A stretch of DNA of 64,000 bases from Akebia trifoliata. Taxonomy: Eukaryota > Streptophyta > Magnoliopsida > Ranunculales > Lardizabalaceae. Below the pieces are notes generated by a model, which saw only the letters and a program-made list of their open reading frames with translations, had not been told where the DNA came from and ran no database searches. The stretch is taken from assembly GCA_017979445.1 (NCBI GenBank), contig CM030706.1, positions 6,923,595 to 6,987,594 on the forward strand. The letters are read 5' to 3'. Of this stretch, positions 23,673 through 37,215 are shown in pieces. Position 1 is the first letter of the stretch, and the number at the start of each line of letters is the position of its first letter. The position numbers and the translations under genes were made by a program.

Positions 23673-26276
23673 TTTGTAACTGGCCTACCATACACAAATA
23701 GAGAAACTTCAACAGTAAAAACACTGTCTTTCATGACCCCTACAATTGTATTTGTACCATTCCATTATGAGTAGAAGTGGGTGTTCATGAGCTATTATCC
23801 AGAGACAAATTTTCTTTAGAGATAAAATCTAAAACTGTCTAGCAATTTGAATAAATAAATCAAATAAAGTTCCTTGACAATGAAAACAATGATTTCTTGG
23901 GGAAAAATCAGGTGATATGATCTTAGAATAATGGGCGTGCTATAACAGAAAAGCTTGTTTAATTTGTCAAATAACAATAAATATAGGATTCAGCCTTAGA
24001 AATTGTAAAGTACTAGAAGTCAGGTAAAGGGAAAAACCTGCTAAAATGGGATAATTGATTCCACAGCATTATATCTAAAATCTGACATTATTTTTGTGAG
24101 ACAAGACCGACTTAAAGCATCTTCGATTGAATTCTCATGACAAACTTCTTGTTCATTGGATGATCTTACTTCATTTCAACAAAACATTAATGACAGTTGA
24201 GAAGCAAAATTGAAGATAAGTTAAAGATGAGGAGGTTTCCACAACAGATATCAAAGGTAATTAGTTCATAAACCTATTGAGGGCTATCCTAGAAATCTGA
24301 CCATGGTTAGCAATTTGGTTTACGGCAAAAGTATGGTACGGGAATAAATCAGGTACAATTCGGAAAAGTCATCTAATAGTTTGTTGAAAAATTCAGCAAA
24401 AATTGGAGAATGACAGAAATAGTTTGGGTATAATTCAAGCTTAGCACTCCAAAAAATGTAAAAATTCGGCTATACATATCAATAAATTACCTTTTATGTT
24501 TATCTTTATTCAATAAAACGGAATAAGACACGCAAATAGATCAAATTAACAATTCAAGCAACCAAAATAAAATTAAAAACATCCAAATCCAAAATAAAAC
24601 AGGTCCACAATTCACATCCATGACATGATATATATAAATTTAAAAATTCAGAATATAATTCTGATTTTCCTACTAACCAACACAAATAAACTATAAAATA
24701 TAATAAGAAAAATCTACAAATCAAGTTATCAAACTCTGAAATTAAGACATCCAAAATAGAAAAGGTCCATCATCTAGACCCAAATAATTCGTGAAAAATA
24801 ATATCTTCACAATTACTTGTAGTAGCTGCATCTGTTTTTTCAAACTCCTCTGGAGCACATCTACTTTTTCAAGAAGCAGTCCAAAATGCTCAAGATTGTT
24901 TATTTTTGTCTTGCTTCTCAAAATCATCACAACTAGTCTTCATTTTTGAGTTCATTCTTATGTAAATCAAATCTTCTAGAAAATCTAGTGCCAATCTACT
25001 TTTCTTATAATTTCAATCATATGCAGATAAACGACATGGTTAACTCAAGATATGTACGACAATCCTATGAACTACAATAATTGGTCCACCATTTTGTGAC
25101 TACATACCTAAATGTAAGTAAAAAAGATTCACACATACTCTTATATAATAAAACATGAGTTAAAAATAAATATTAAATACTTAAGAGGATAAATAGTTTT
25201 CATCAAATTTCTTACAAGGACAGTAAAAATATTTGAAAATGACAATTGTACTCAATTATTTGCATTCCAAAGGTCTAATGATCTCCATTTGTACTAAATA
25301 TTTTTTATACAATAAAGAGTAACCCTTTCTAATTTCTAGGTCATCATATCCAATCTTCCCACTTGAAATTGGAAATGGGTTTAGATGGGTAATAATCACA
25401 TAAATTCAATGAATTATATTTACATATCCTGTAAATTAAATAATTCATATAATTTATAATTTTATATACCTTACTTAATCATTATTATTTCAATATTTTA
25501 ATGTCTCTTTTGCCCTTCCATTATTTCATATAAATACATTGTAGTTAATCATTTGCCATAGCTAGACGAACTACTTTCAATCTAAAAAGTAACTCATTGA
25601 ATTATATTTATATTTTTTTATGCCATCTTGGAAGCTGAATACTTTATACTTCTCTATTTAGATGAGGACAATGGCCTAACATTTGATTATTAATGCTTTT
25701 AACATTTTGTCTTTTTTTTTTCTTATTTTTGCACATGACATAGCTTATTGTGATTTCTCCACAAGTGCAAAGTTGGCTAAGCAAAGACGACTACTTTGGA
25801 TAGAACTTTTGGTCCTCAAATGAAAGCTCCACCAAATGACTCATCATTAGGTGAATTTTTTTTTTTTTTTTTTTTTGATCGATACAATTAGGTGAATTAG
25901 ATAGGGACAACTTTAGTATATGAGAAATATAATAGTTTGATAATTCATCTTAGGGTTACACGCGAGAGTGAAATTGAACAAAGAAACTAAAATTGAACAA
26001 AGAAACTAAGATTTTAGGGGGGCTTTTGATAGAAGCATGTAGAGAATTGTCGGACGGTAATTTCATTCCAAGTGGTGATGAATTACTCTGGAGGGTAGAA
26101 TTTTAATACTATGGGGACCATTTATATGTAAATCATACTTTGTTTTGTGTACACTATTTTCTTTTTATTGCCTTTGTCATTCTCTTCTAAGGTTTCATGA
26201 TCACATGATCGATAAATCTAACTTGATTCACATCAATAAAAAAAATAAAAAAGTCTAACTTGATTCACATGTGAAT
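23673..26276. other. Intergenic, no recognised gene
   Basis: AT-rich sequence upstream of the endosulfine start; 5' UTR exons of that gene may be here but cannot be placed. A minus-strand stretch at about 24820-24930 reads NNLEHFGLLLEKVDVLQRSL, a possible coiled-coil exon of unknown origin. A poly-T run lies at 25858-25877. Confidence 0.5.
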
Positions 26277-26590
26277 AGGTGGCGAGTGCGTGTTGGTACT
26301 TGCTTGGAATCCAAAGGGCTGCAAAATGCCTTAGAGAGCAATGTAGGACCACACATGGGTGTGGGCTAATGGCATTAGCATGTAAAGAGCCCATTTATTA
26401 TGGAACAACAATGGTAAAAGATATAGCAAGATTGGTTTGGGCAAGAGAGCAAACGTGTCAGATCTATGTGTATAGAAAGTGCCGATAATTTTGATTATGG
26501 AGCTTACAAATGGACAATGCAGCTGTTTAAGAACAATAGCCGTTTGGAGAAGATATTATTTCCCATCTTTTGGGGCTTAATGACTCTAAG
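26277..26590 (+). pseudogene. Cyclic-nucleotide-gated ion channel (CNGC) fragment
   Basis: The first part reads ACWYLLGIQRAAKCL and CKEPIYYGTT. After a frame change near 26465 it continues DNFDYGAYKWTMQL, then RLEKILFPIFWGLMTL, and meets a donor (AAG|GTAAGA) at 26590. These are the extracellular loop and pore-proximal segments of plant CNGC channels, which are plasma-membrane cation channels. Only one exon is seen; no membrane segments before it and no cyclic-nucleotide-binding domain after it were found. The frameshift and isolation mark it as a relic. No transposon ends could be assigned around it. Confidence 0.8.
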
Positions 26591-28384
26591 GTAAGATACA
26601 AATTTCTTAATTTTGACTCATGGTAAGGTGTTACTAGATTATACAACGCTCATTATCATCAAAGTTTTATTCTAAAGACTTGGGAAAACAGATTGCATAC
26701 CTGTAGCACCATCTGCATCCATTGAATGAGTATGTCAAGTTGGATTGTATTATTTGTTTTATGCCATAAATAGGGGTTTTCATTTTTTTATGTTCTTGCA
26801 GGCTCTATGGTATAAATGTATGCGGTGAAGGAGGAGAATATGAATGACTAACACTTGACTGCCCTGTTTTTAAAGTAAGTTTAGCGCTTTCATCTCTTCT
26901 AGCAATATACTTTGTTTTCTAGCATATGAATCATTGTGTGAATGTGTACTTTTTAAAGGTCATCTATAAAATCCAAGCATATGAATTACTTTAATACTGT
27001 ATTTAGAACTTTTATATTAAAGGTTTACTGATTACTTGAACTTCAGGCTTCGATTCATAGCTCTGTTTTTTGACATATTACAATGCAACTCTGATGTCTT
27101 GAGTGTCAATTCCAACTTACCTTTGAAAAAATATGCTTGAACTTCCAGAATTTCCATTTTCGTTGTTATCATAAAAACAATTAACATTTATCAGTTTGGT
27201 ATTGGTATTAAAAGAACATGCACGTGGTTAGGGGAATTCTTTGATAATTTCTACACGTTCAAATCTTTAACATATTAGGAATAATTTTTTTTTGGAGGGA
27301 TTACCTTCTGAATTAAAATGTAGAGAAATTTCCCAAAACATGATCTACTTTTGACGAAATTCTGATTTCGGATCACTGTTCATTTTAATTCCCAAACTGT
27401 GTACAGCGATTTCACAGGTTTCTTAAGTGACTAAACTCACAGGTTTAAAGTGACAATCTCAAAGGTTTCAAGTAGCTATCTCACAGGTTCGCTACTTTTA
27501 GCTAGAGTGTCACTTGAAAAACCCGTAATCTCGTACATCATCTTTGGGGAATTAAAATGAACAATTAGCTGAATTGGAATTTCGTTATATTTATCTCACG
27601 AAATAGTAATTTACTCTAAAATGTACATTATGACTGTGCGTAGTATACTGCTTGGTTAATCTTTGCTGGAATTAGTTTCTTTTAGAGGAGAACAATGGAT
27701 TTCGTGGTTAAACTATTTAAAGTAATCTAAACCCTCCAACTGCATTAATTAAAGCACAGATATAGGATTGTTTCCTTGCATGGATTTCTCCATGTTGTTA
27801 TTGACTTTGTTCATTTGGTTTAAATGTAGGACATTTCTCCTAATAAAGACTAATAAAACTTTTGTAGTAACTAAAGTACCAAACTATACTAGTTTGCAAA
27901 CACTTTTTTAAAAATTGACTATATTCTAAAATCAAGTGGATGGATATATCCAGTTGGACTTTAAATTTGGTGGAAATTGGTCTCTGTTGACTGCAGAGAT
28001 GATGACCTTTTTTTTTTTTTTCTCAATCGAGTGCAATTTTTTTCTCATATTGATTTTCTTTACAAGATCAGGCTTTGTTAATTTATGTAGATGAAAATCA
28101 ATCTTTCATTTGCCATTTGTTCTACATAGCATAATCAGTGCCATGTGTTTCTAACCTCAAGTAAATGTCAGCATCTCTCTTGTATCTTGGGACCTTTTTG
28201 AGCTGTTTCCTGGGGTTTGCAACTAATTTGTATGTATTTGTAGTTCACAATAGGAGATTGAAATGAGAAACTAAAGTTAGAACATGTTCAAATAATGGAG
28301 GAGAACGGTGGATTGCGTTTGCAAAATCAAAAGTTGGATTCCTTCCTAAGATCCTCAACCTCATAAATAATTAAACACATTTGT
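26591..28384. other. Intergenic with one MITE; no recognised gene
   Basis: No gene recognised. At about 28275-28340 one frame reads LEHVQIMEENGGLRLQNQKL, leucine-zipper-like in spacing, without further support. Confidence 0.5.
27354..27585. mobile_element. MITE-like element with ~50-bp imperfect inverted repeats
   Basis: The left arm begins ACGAAATTCTGATTTCGG and contains GTTCATTTTAATTCCC. The right arm is its complement (GGGAATTAAAATGAAC ... GGAATTTCGT). Between them the phrase TCACAGGTTT is repeated with variations. Superfamily not determined. Confidence 0.6.
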
Positions 28385-30610
28385 AAAACACACATTGTAT
28401 CTTGTAAAAGTGTTGTTTGTTTTAAAAATCTAGAAAAATAATAAATAAAACAAATATTAAATTTGAAGTTGTTAGGACCTGTGTACTATATAATGTAAGG
28501 TTTCATATGGTGTAGATCTCAAGGAGAGCCTGTAATACTTTAGAATAAAAAATCTTGTTAATTAATTTTAAAATATGGCACTAATTCCAAAGATTAAATA
28601 AATTTTATTTATAATTATTGGACTAGGTCATACAGGGTATTTGTCAAAATCTGGAATTGCAATATATGATAAAAATATGTCTATAAAAAACATGAAAAAG
28701 ATGTACCAAAATGAAACAGCTCATTGGTAATCTTTTAAGCCAACTTGCCTCATTGCAATTTTACCTATCCCATCCTTGGTGAATGGTCATTAAAAGAATT
28801 AGATTTACTTCGATTTTAATTATTGTCTTTACTCATCATCCTTAGATCTAAACCGTTAAATGGTTTTCATAAGAGGAAGATCAATAATTTGATATTTTAA
28901 TCTAGCAACCTCCTTTCATTACTACCCCAGTGATGTCCTACCTAGATAAAATGGAAAACTAGTTAAAGGACTCTCGCAGAGGGAATTCTTTCTAAATATT
29001 TCCCAAGTTTTTAGTGGTTACTTGGTAGGACATTTAATAAATTTTTCTTTGTAAATGGTCCATGCACCTCATTTCCTACATTTCTCACGATTGAATGGCT
29101 AAACCGTTCATACTAATCGTATTCATCCAAAATTTGGATTTTTGACACCTCAATTAAGTTTCTGAGATTCTATTTCGTCGGAAAGGATTTAAGAAAGAAG
29201 ATAAAATCATTTTCAAGAGATTTTTTTAATTTTTTGAAGGTGTACGTAAAAAAACTAGTGGTTTTTTTAACTTTTTTCTCAGTTTTTGGTTGAAAATCGA
29301 TGTATAATGGCTCTTTTGGTTAAAATCATTTAAATAAGTCGTTATATCAAGTTTTTAGTCAATCTTTCCATGGATTTTAGTCGAAAAATTTCAAAAATAG
29401 AAAATGTGTGGGTTTTACTAGTGTTGAGTTCACAACTTTTGCAAAATAGAGACTTCTTTTTCTGTATTGTTCTTTTGAATTTGTTTGAAGGGAAACAAAT
29501 CAAGCAACGGATTTTGTAGCGAAACAAGGTACTTTTTTTAAAGGTTTTTTCGTTGATGAAGAAATGTGTAATGTTACTCGGGAACTATTGAGAATTGTTG
29601 AGGAAGAATTAACTTGTATCTACACTCGGTAGTAATGTTTTCAAGGTGGGGTCCCTTTAACCCTAGCCTATCAATTAAAAAAAAAAACATTTTATATAAT
29701 AAAATCAGTGAATTAGACAGTAATTAAAAAAACATCGAGTTCGACAATAAAAATTATGAACTCGATAGTATGAGGGCCCATTAAAAAAGAAAACGTTTAC
29801 TAAATGTCATGTCATGTCATATATATATTTATATATATGGAGATGGTGCAAATGGCCACCCTGAACTTTTAAAATATTGTAAATACCCCTGGATAGTGGG
29901 TAGTGGTTATTTGAGAGAGATCCTTCTGATTTCAAACAATGACCACCCCGGCGCGTGCAAACAAGGACGTGGTTGTCCCTCAATTCTTTAAATGTTTTAG
30001 AGATTACCTTCCAAGAATAGTTGGGATACAGCTATGTTCCAAACTGATCACATGCTCCTCTTCATCTCAATCTTCTCTAATAAATTACTAACAAATGACA
30101 ATAATGCCATTTTTTTAATTTGTAACCAAAATCATGATCATTTCACAAAAAATAAGCATCTTCAAGCTCTTCAATTCTTATGATGCATATATTATTTTTC
30201 AAGCAGTTACCAAATTATGTTATGAAATCATCTTATTTTTCGGGAGATTACACGTTTCTAGACTATTAAAAAAAAAGTGTTTTTGGTTCTCAATTTATTT
30301 TTTAAACAATTACAAAACTATTATTAAATATGTTAAAAATGACTTTGATATTAAGAGTGCAAAATACAAATTTTGACCATGTTGTCCCAAGGTTTGAAAT
30401 ACCCTTCTTTTTTCCCTCAAAATTAATCACATCTTTGGCCCTTGATTTAATTTTTTCAAAATAATCATCTTCAACCTTATGATATTATATCTACTTCAAC
30501 CTTCAAACCTTAATGAAATATACGATTTTTTTTAGGAGATAGAAAATGAGTAAAAAAAATCTATGATTTTCTTCAAATGATTAAGGTAAAGATGAAAATA
30601 ATGGGTAATT
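28385..30610. other. Flank modules without the gene (block C)
   Basis: 28385-29420 is collinear with the upstream flank at 41225-42290, and 29930-30610 with 43490-43735 and 45380-45800. The membrane-protein gene that should precede it is absent. No gene seen. Confidence 0.65.
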
Positions 30611-32536
30611 ATACATATCCTGCACAAACTAACAAATTTAAATATCCTCCAACCTTTGACCAACAAGTCCGTTGATCAAATAAGGGAGTGGGCAGGGGAA
30701 TGCTCTTTTCACTAACAAAATGGAACATCGAACCGTTAAGATCACGAAATGAGATTTTCTTCTTAAAGCAATCTACGATAACGTGATAGCTATTAGACAA
30801 TCCATACCTAAAATAACATCATAGTCTGACACCCCCAAATGAATTAAGTCAGCCACTAATTCTTTATCTGCAATATGAATTACACACGATCGACACACCT
30901 GATTGATCTTTACACTATTGCCCATCGAAGTGACAACACATATGAAAACTCTCAATGACTTTGAATCCAAACCCAAAGTAGATGCAAATGATGGGGCAAT
31001 AAAGGAATGTGATGAACTAATGTCCAATAAGATTCTTGCCCAAGAATTATACATAAGAAATGTACCTTCCACCATATCATTCGCAGCTCTAGCATCTGAT
31101 TGAACTATAGTAAATGCCCAGCCCTAAGTTCTAAGCCTTGGTCGTTACAAGTTATGTTGTTGTTGTTGCTGCTATTGTTGTGGACGAAGAAATTGTGGTT
31201 GTTGTTGGCGCATAGGATATTGTTGTTGTTGATAAGGTGGGTACTACATGAGGAATTCGCTGTATGCCTCCCTGAGGACAATCCCACTGAAGATGACCAG
31301 GTTGGCCATACTTATAACAAGTTTTTTGCCCCTAAACTGGCTGTATCTGCTGAGCACCTTCTAAAGGGCTCTCTCGATGGAAATGTCCCACTTGGCCCCA
31401 TCCATAACAAATCTTCTGTCCTTGAGACGATTGTTGTTGCAGAATTATCTTTTTTTCCTTTTACTAGGTTCAATTCTCTACTGACTCTCCCTCGATTTTT
31501 TCCCTTGATCCTTCCACGGATTGTCTCAAATTCTCTTAATATCTTGTAGTTCACCTTCTACAAATTAAGCGTTTCCTACCATTTCAGTGTAGGTGTGAAC
31601 CCTTGTACCTATTAACTTCTCCCGAATGGACGGTCGAAGTCCCAAACGGAATTTCTTTGACTTTAGCTCTTCGGTAGCTACTAAATGTGGTGTAAAATGT
31701 GACAACTCAGCAAATTTGGCCTCATATTGACCAACTGATAATGTCCCTTGAATCAGATCCATAAATTCTCTCATCCACTGGTCTTTGACCACCTCTTGGA
31801 AGTATTTCTCAAAGAATACCTCCTCAATTTGAGCCCAAGTCATCTGATCTATATCTATAGCCCTCCTAATCGAATCCCACCAATAATCTACATCACCCTC
31901 CAACATAAATGTTGTTAATGGTACGCAATGATCATTTGTAGTTGCTAGTAGGTACAAAATCTTTATAATCTGCTTGAGCCATTTTCTAACTTCCATCGGA
32001 ACAGGCTCTCCCTGAAATATTGGTTGATTTAGCCCTTTGAACTCTTTTATCGTTGCCTCTCTAACACTTCCTTAATTCCTAACTAGAAGCTCTTGAGCTT
32101 GATGTCTCGCCGCTGGTACTTCCGGAGTACGGTGCATTGCCGTTGCCTATTGTCTACAAGTAGGAGAAATCCTAATTGCACCCCCTCTAAATCGAGCCAT
32201 AATCTATGTAAAGATAATTTATTCAAGACCTTAATATAAATAATATTAGTAATGATAATTACTTTTAAAGTTAGGTACATCAAGGTTCTCTCTGTCATTT
32301 ATTTGGATCGTTCGCAATATTTTCTTGATCCCAAGGATCTACTAACTGATGCTCTATTACCACTTTGTCACACCCTTGATTCTAGAAGTTCGTAACCATC
32401 ATGCATTGTCTAACCCTGGATTTCACCATTGAAATCTACTTTTATAGTTCGATAGTAATTCTGGATACACAAATTTGAACTTCTCTTCTGAAAAAAACAC
32501 AAAAAAGAATTTTCACAGCTTGATCTTTGATCACTC
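30610..32536 (-). mobile_element. Ty3/Gypsy retrotransposon relic: LTR end, PBS, gag, protease
   Basis: Read on the minus strand. An LTR end finishes near 32369 with GGGTGTGACA and is followed by TGGTAATAGAGCAT, close to the usual initiator-Met primer site. Gag at 31996-31565 reads WWDSIRRAIDID, WAQIEEVFFEKYF and RLGLRPSIREKL. Next come two degenerate zinc knuckles (about 31430-31260; CYKYGQPGHLQWDC is the better one) and a Gln-rich stretch. A retropepsin-like region (31075-30773) reads ILLDISSSHSFI, so the expected D-S-G active site is lost. No reverse transcriptase or integrase follows; the element is cut near 30610. Its LTR is interrupted at 32536 by another element. A more deleted copy lies at 45936-46590. 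Confidence 0.85.
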
Positions 32537-33693
32537 TGTGGGCATCAAAATTTTAAAGAAACCCTCATAAATTTTATAAGTCAAAATAAAATCCTTAACC
32601 TCACAGTTAGGCCCACAAGTCTAAATTGAGGATCCATTAATCGGAACGGGCTTCATATGTTTAGGTGTGGGTTTTCATAGATAAAACCCATGATCTAACT
32701 AAATCAAGTGATCCACATATTAAATATTGGGCCTTATACCTAAATAAATGAGTTTGGCCCAATAATAATCCATAGAATCCTTAAATGGGATTTGGACAAA
32801 TTTAACCTTTTAAATAAATCAATTAAACCTCTTTAAGTTAGGGGTATAATTGGAAAGCTAAATTATCTTTAAGTCTATAAATACAAGAGTCTCTCTCATT
32901 GAGAGGGCATCTGGATCACTTTCTCTCAGAAGACAGAAGCTCTCCCTCTAGAGAAGAAGAAGCTATCAAGCCCTCCTCCAGAGACAAAGCAAGGTTCTTT
33001 AGAGATCCTGACTCCGACTAAAGAGAAGATCAAGAATAAAGTCCTTCTCCGGAAGCCAAGCAAACCTTCTCAGCCGAAAAAGTGCGAAGCCCAGAGAGAA
33101 GAAAATCTATAGAAGCCTCTACAAAAGATTAAACACAAAGCAAAGTAACCAACCAAGCAACCTTCTCAGCCGATAAAGCGCGAAGCTCGGAGAGAAGAAA
33201 AGCTATATACGTCATCATCACTATTTTTGTACTTGACTGTTAATCAGAGGAAACACTGAGATCTGTATCCACTTTTCATCAAAAATCATTTGTGATCTTA
33301 TTTTTTACGGATCTCGAGGTAGATCCGTAGAAATTTATTGTCGACAAATTTCTGACACGCCCGGTGGGACTATCTCAACCTCTCATCTTTCAGTCAACTG
33401 CAATAACATCACCTAAAGCATCAATGGCATCTCGCAACGTCAACGCTATCGCATCTGCCACTACTGAGAAAGGTAAGAAAACCCTTTCTTCCAATCTTGA
33501 ATCTGATCAAGTTACTAGTCGCGGTCATCATGTGACACGAACAAAGACAAAGACTAGTGGAATCAAGCTAATGGAGCCTCTCCAGCATTACTCCAAGAAA
33601 CGTGCCACAAAAACGGGACTTACCACGAAAGAATCGTGGGCGGACATGGTAGAAGACGACTCGTCAGATTCTGGATCTGATTCAATTATATAA
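32537..33693 (+). mobile_element. LTR (810 bp), primer-site region and gag start of a second LTR retrotransposon
   Basis: Starts TGTGGGCATC right after GATCACTC and plausibly ends TTGTCGACA at 33346, giving the TG...CA form. The paralogous block at 48.47 kb lacks it. A TATAAATA box lies at 32876-32883. After the LTR come TTCTGACACGCCCGGTGGGA (primer-site-like) and a reading frame from ATG 33424 to TAA 33693 (MASRNVNAIASATTEKGKK, acidic Ser/Asp end). That frame is cut by a junction at about 33678, where duplicated sequence resumes. Lineage uncertain. Confidence 0.6.
32876..32883 (+). promoter_or_regulatory. TATA box of the 32.5-kb LTR
   Basis: TATAAATA in the middle of a putative LTR, followed by a leader rich in GAGAGAAGA. 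Position fits an LTR promoter. Confidence 0.5.
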
Positions 33694-35175
33694 CAATAAA
33701 AAATACAGAAAGCTTTTATAATATTTAATTTCTTTAGAAAATGTAATCCCAAGTATTCCGGTTTTTAAAATAATTAATTCTCTGTGAAAGTTTATGTGGT
33801 TTATATCTTGGGAAACTCAAGAAGTTATAGTTTTAAAAAAAATATAGACATGAAATTTTTTCTAAACATTGTTTTTTTTTTATAAATAAACTCACAAATC
33901 AAGTATAGTAGAAAATTAGTTTCTGCTGTCTTACTCTTACATTCTTGACAAAAATTCTAGATCAATTTATCAAAATAAAATAGGGTTAATTTTCTAAGAA
34001 AGTACACTCCAAATACTCAATATAGACTATGGAAACTTCTAAAAATTTACAGAATTGATTGGTTAAAACTCTATACAAAACAGAAGAAAAAAGTTTCTGT
34101 TACAATTTTGGCAACACTTTTCTTTGAAAATAATTCTCAAAAAAGTATTTAAACTGCTTTGTTTGTTTTGAAATTTTTTTCGTTAAAACCCATGAAAGTC
34201 AGTGAAACAATAAAATTTGTCATGCCAATTTTGAACTCTTACAAAATTTTCACAATTTATTCAATCCAACTAATTCTAATCGAACAGATTTCTCATTTTC
34301 GTCAAATTTACGCAACAAACACTAATAATTTTGATATATTTTCATAATATTAATTGAAATCTTAAATATAACAATTCAAAAAGGGAAATCTTAAAATGTT
34401 CATAACAAAATAACTCTTGTCTCTAAATTTATGGATAATACCACCCAATCATGAATCTAATAAAACCTTCAATACTAATTAAATTTAAATTTATTATATA
34501 AGCTCTTGAATTTAATTATCACAACCAAATAGTTTCAAGAGAAATACATGAAAATACAAAATACAAAATAATAATAATAAAAAATAATACATTAAAATTA
34601 GGACTAGAAATTTCTTCTCAAAGTCTTCTTGCCCATCATCGCCGCCTATCTCCAATCTGAAAAAAATTTGGTAAACAACCATGAGTCCTAAGACTCAATG
34701 GGATCTTTCTTTCTTTCCAAAGATTATTAAAATAAGGAGAAAACATGGCATGCTTCAAAACATATACAACATATTCAATTAATCCATAGAAAACATCAAC
34801 ACACAAATATATATCGCTCCAATTATTTTCTAAAAATAAATATAGTGAAACTCTAAATCCCAAGCTTTCCGGGTCGATTTTCACTCTTGCTCAGCCAAGC
34901 TTTCCTTGTCGATTTTCATACCAGTTCGGCCAAACTCTAAATCCCAGAACACAGGATCTTCCTCAAGGGTATTTTCTTTTATTTAATAACATTTCATTCA
35001 ACTTGTTCACTTTAGGGTGAATATTTCCTCCCTAAAATCCTCAGCCTCATAAATAATTAAACACACATATAACATATATAAAAATAATAAAAAAATAAAA
35101 ATAAAATAAAATAAATCTTAGAAAATCCTACATTATATTGTTTGACTCACACTCATTTCATATTAAACACATAAT
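33694..35175. repeat. Duplicated non-coding block (partner 48535-49440)
   Basis: The portion 34380-35175 matches 48690-49440 closely, and 33678-33720 matches 48535-48580. The intervening 33720-34380 is missing from the partner. AT-rich; no gene recognised. Confidence 0.65.
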
Positions 35176-36949
35176 TTTTAGAGAAAAGAAGTCACCTAAC
35201 TGATTTTTTTGGAATGGAGAATTTTCACTTATTTACGCATTTACTACCGTTTTAAGCCGCTCCTCTTCTAAAAATAATTTCAGCCATGTGTAAGAAGGAT
35301 AGTAAGAATTGAAATCCCTCTCCAACATCTCAAATCCAAATCTCCTAAGTCCTTTGATTTTTTGAAACATGGGTCAACCAAAACACCACTTCAATTAGAT
35401 TTAGTCAAAACTTTCTCTCTCTCTCTCTAAACTTACTCAAAGACTTTAACTTTTGTTTGTCGAATATTTTCATCAAGACCTCTCATCAATTTGTTAAAAT
35501 TCATGAGCATTCTAATAGAGACAAGTGTCTCAAACTCAATATTTAAAATTCAAAAATAGAGAGATTGTAGTGATAATAAGTGCTTACCACAAAAACAAAC
35601 TTATGGAAACTACTTAAATGCCTTTGATCAAACTACCCCTCAATCATCTAGTATTTACTTTAGAAATGGCATCTATTTATTGAATTATGTTAGATTTCTT
35701 CAAAATAATATGACAATAAATAAAAAAATAAATAAAGGGTGCCACATATACTAATAGTTATAGAAAGTAACTAATTTAAATAATATGATTCCCTTGGACC
35801 CATAGTTTGGGCTAGGCTTACAATAAGAAATTTAAGTGGGAAAAAACAAATATTCACTCAATATTAACTTCTAATGGGTATAATTTCAATTGATTATTAT
35901 AATAACAATTGAACAAATTAATTAATGACAATATCTACTACATTTTCTATCATAAGTATCTCAATGATTTCTATAGAACAAGCACTTACATTCATCAAGA
36001 AAGAATTTGATTTACTTTCCTTATGTTTTGAGACAAAGAACTAAAGTGGACCACATAGAAATATTTATGAGTGTTCATATGCCATGGTTTTGAAACTTAT
36101 AAGAGTTCATGGCAATTTGGTGGATTTCAAGAAATTCTTTGTTTATCACTGTTGAAATTGACTCACTCAAGATCCAAAATGAATCACCTAATGATATTTT
36201 GAAAATCTCGGTCAAGTTTATGAAAATTTAGCCAAGTCATCCAGTTTTAATTATTTTTGAATCAAAACAATCTATATTTAATAATTAAATATTTGTGATA
36301 TATATAAAATATTATTTTTTTGATTTAGTATCGATTAATTCACCTTAATAGAAAATTAATAATTGTGGGTGAAAATTTTTCAACACCCCACCTAAAAGTA
36401 GGATATGTGTCTTGATAGGATAGTCAAAATATAACCTACCTTAGAGATCACAAATACTTGATCAAAATATGAATCAGGAACCGTAAGCCAATTTACCTCT
36501 TATCAAACTAATGTATGAAGTCTGACTGAGAAAAATTAAAGTTAGTTTCCCTATGATATGTGAAGGTTATTTGACTTGGTAAGTCCTGATGGAAGGGCAA
36601 TTTCAGCAAATTTCAAATTAAGTGTATTTTGTAATTTCATCTAAAATGGTTTGCTTCCCAAATTTAATTTATTTGTGCAGGCATTAAGATTACTAACAAA
36701 AAAAAATAGTTCATAATAGCCAAAAGCATTGGGTTCCTTTGGATAAAGTCAATATACCCAAAGTACCCTTATAGGATATTTTGATCATTGTATATTATAA
36801 AAAGAGACAATCTAAGGCCGCACCAAATTTTTCTAAGAGCACCCCAATGATATGATATTAATGAAGATTAGCACATATCTTTAGGTGCTTTTAGTAAAAG
36901 TTGGTGTGGCAATAGCATTTCTCTATAAAGAGAACAAATTCTTGTAAAA
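35176..36949. other. Intergenic AT-rich stretch, nothing recognised
   Basis: No open frame with motifs and no terminal repeats were identified. The phrase GTTGGTGTGGCAATAG at about 36900 recurs at 58139, next to the hAT-like element end, which suggests a shared repeat. Confidence 0.5.
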
Positions 36950-37215
36950 GTCAATTACACATTCTAATTGGTCGATGAACCTTCCTTTCCATTCAACGAA
37001 TCTTATAAAAAAATTACGTTTAGTTTAAATATCTAAAAATATTATATATATATGTTAAATTGAAAGTTGTTATGTCCTCTGTATATTATATAATTTAAGG
37101 TTGCTTATGGTATGGATCTCAAGGAATCTGGAGTAATTTAAAAGAAAAAACATTTTTAACTAATTTTAAAATATATAAAACTAATCATTTAAATATTAAA
37201 TAAATCTTATTTATA
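36950..37215. repeat. Diverged relic of the upstream flank module
   Basis: About 265 bp clearly related to 640-870 and 41210-41460, with many substitutions and indels. It is the most diverged copy of the module in the window. Confidence 0.6.

Noticed and set aside
33364..33423. Earlier start for the gag-like frame at 33364
   Set aside because: That codon is GTG in the primer-site region; the first ATG in frame is at 33424.
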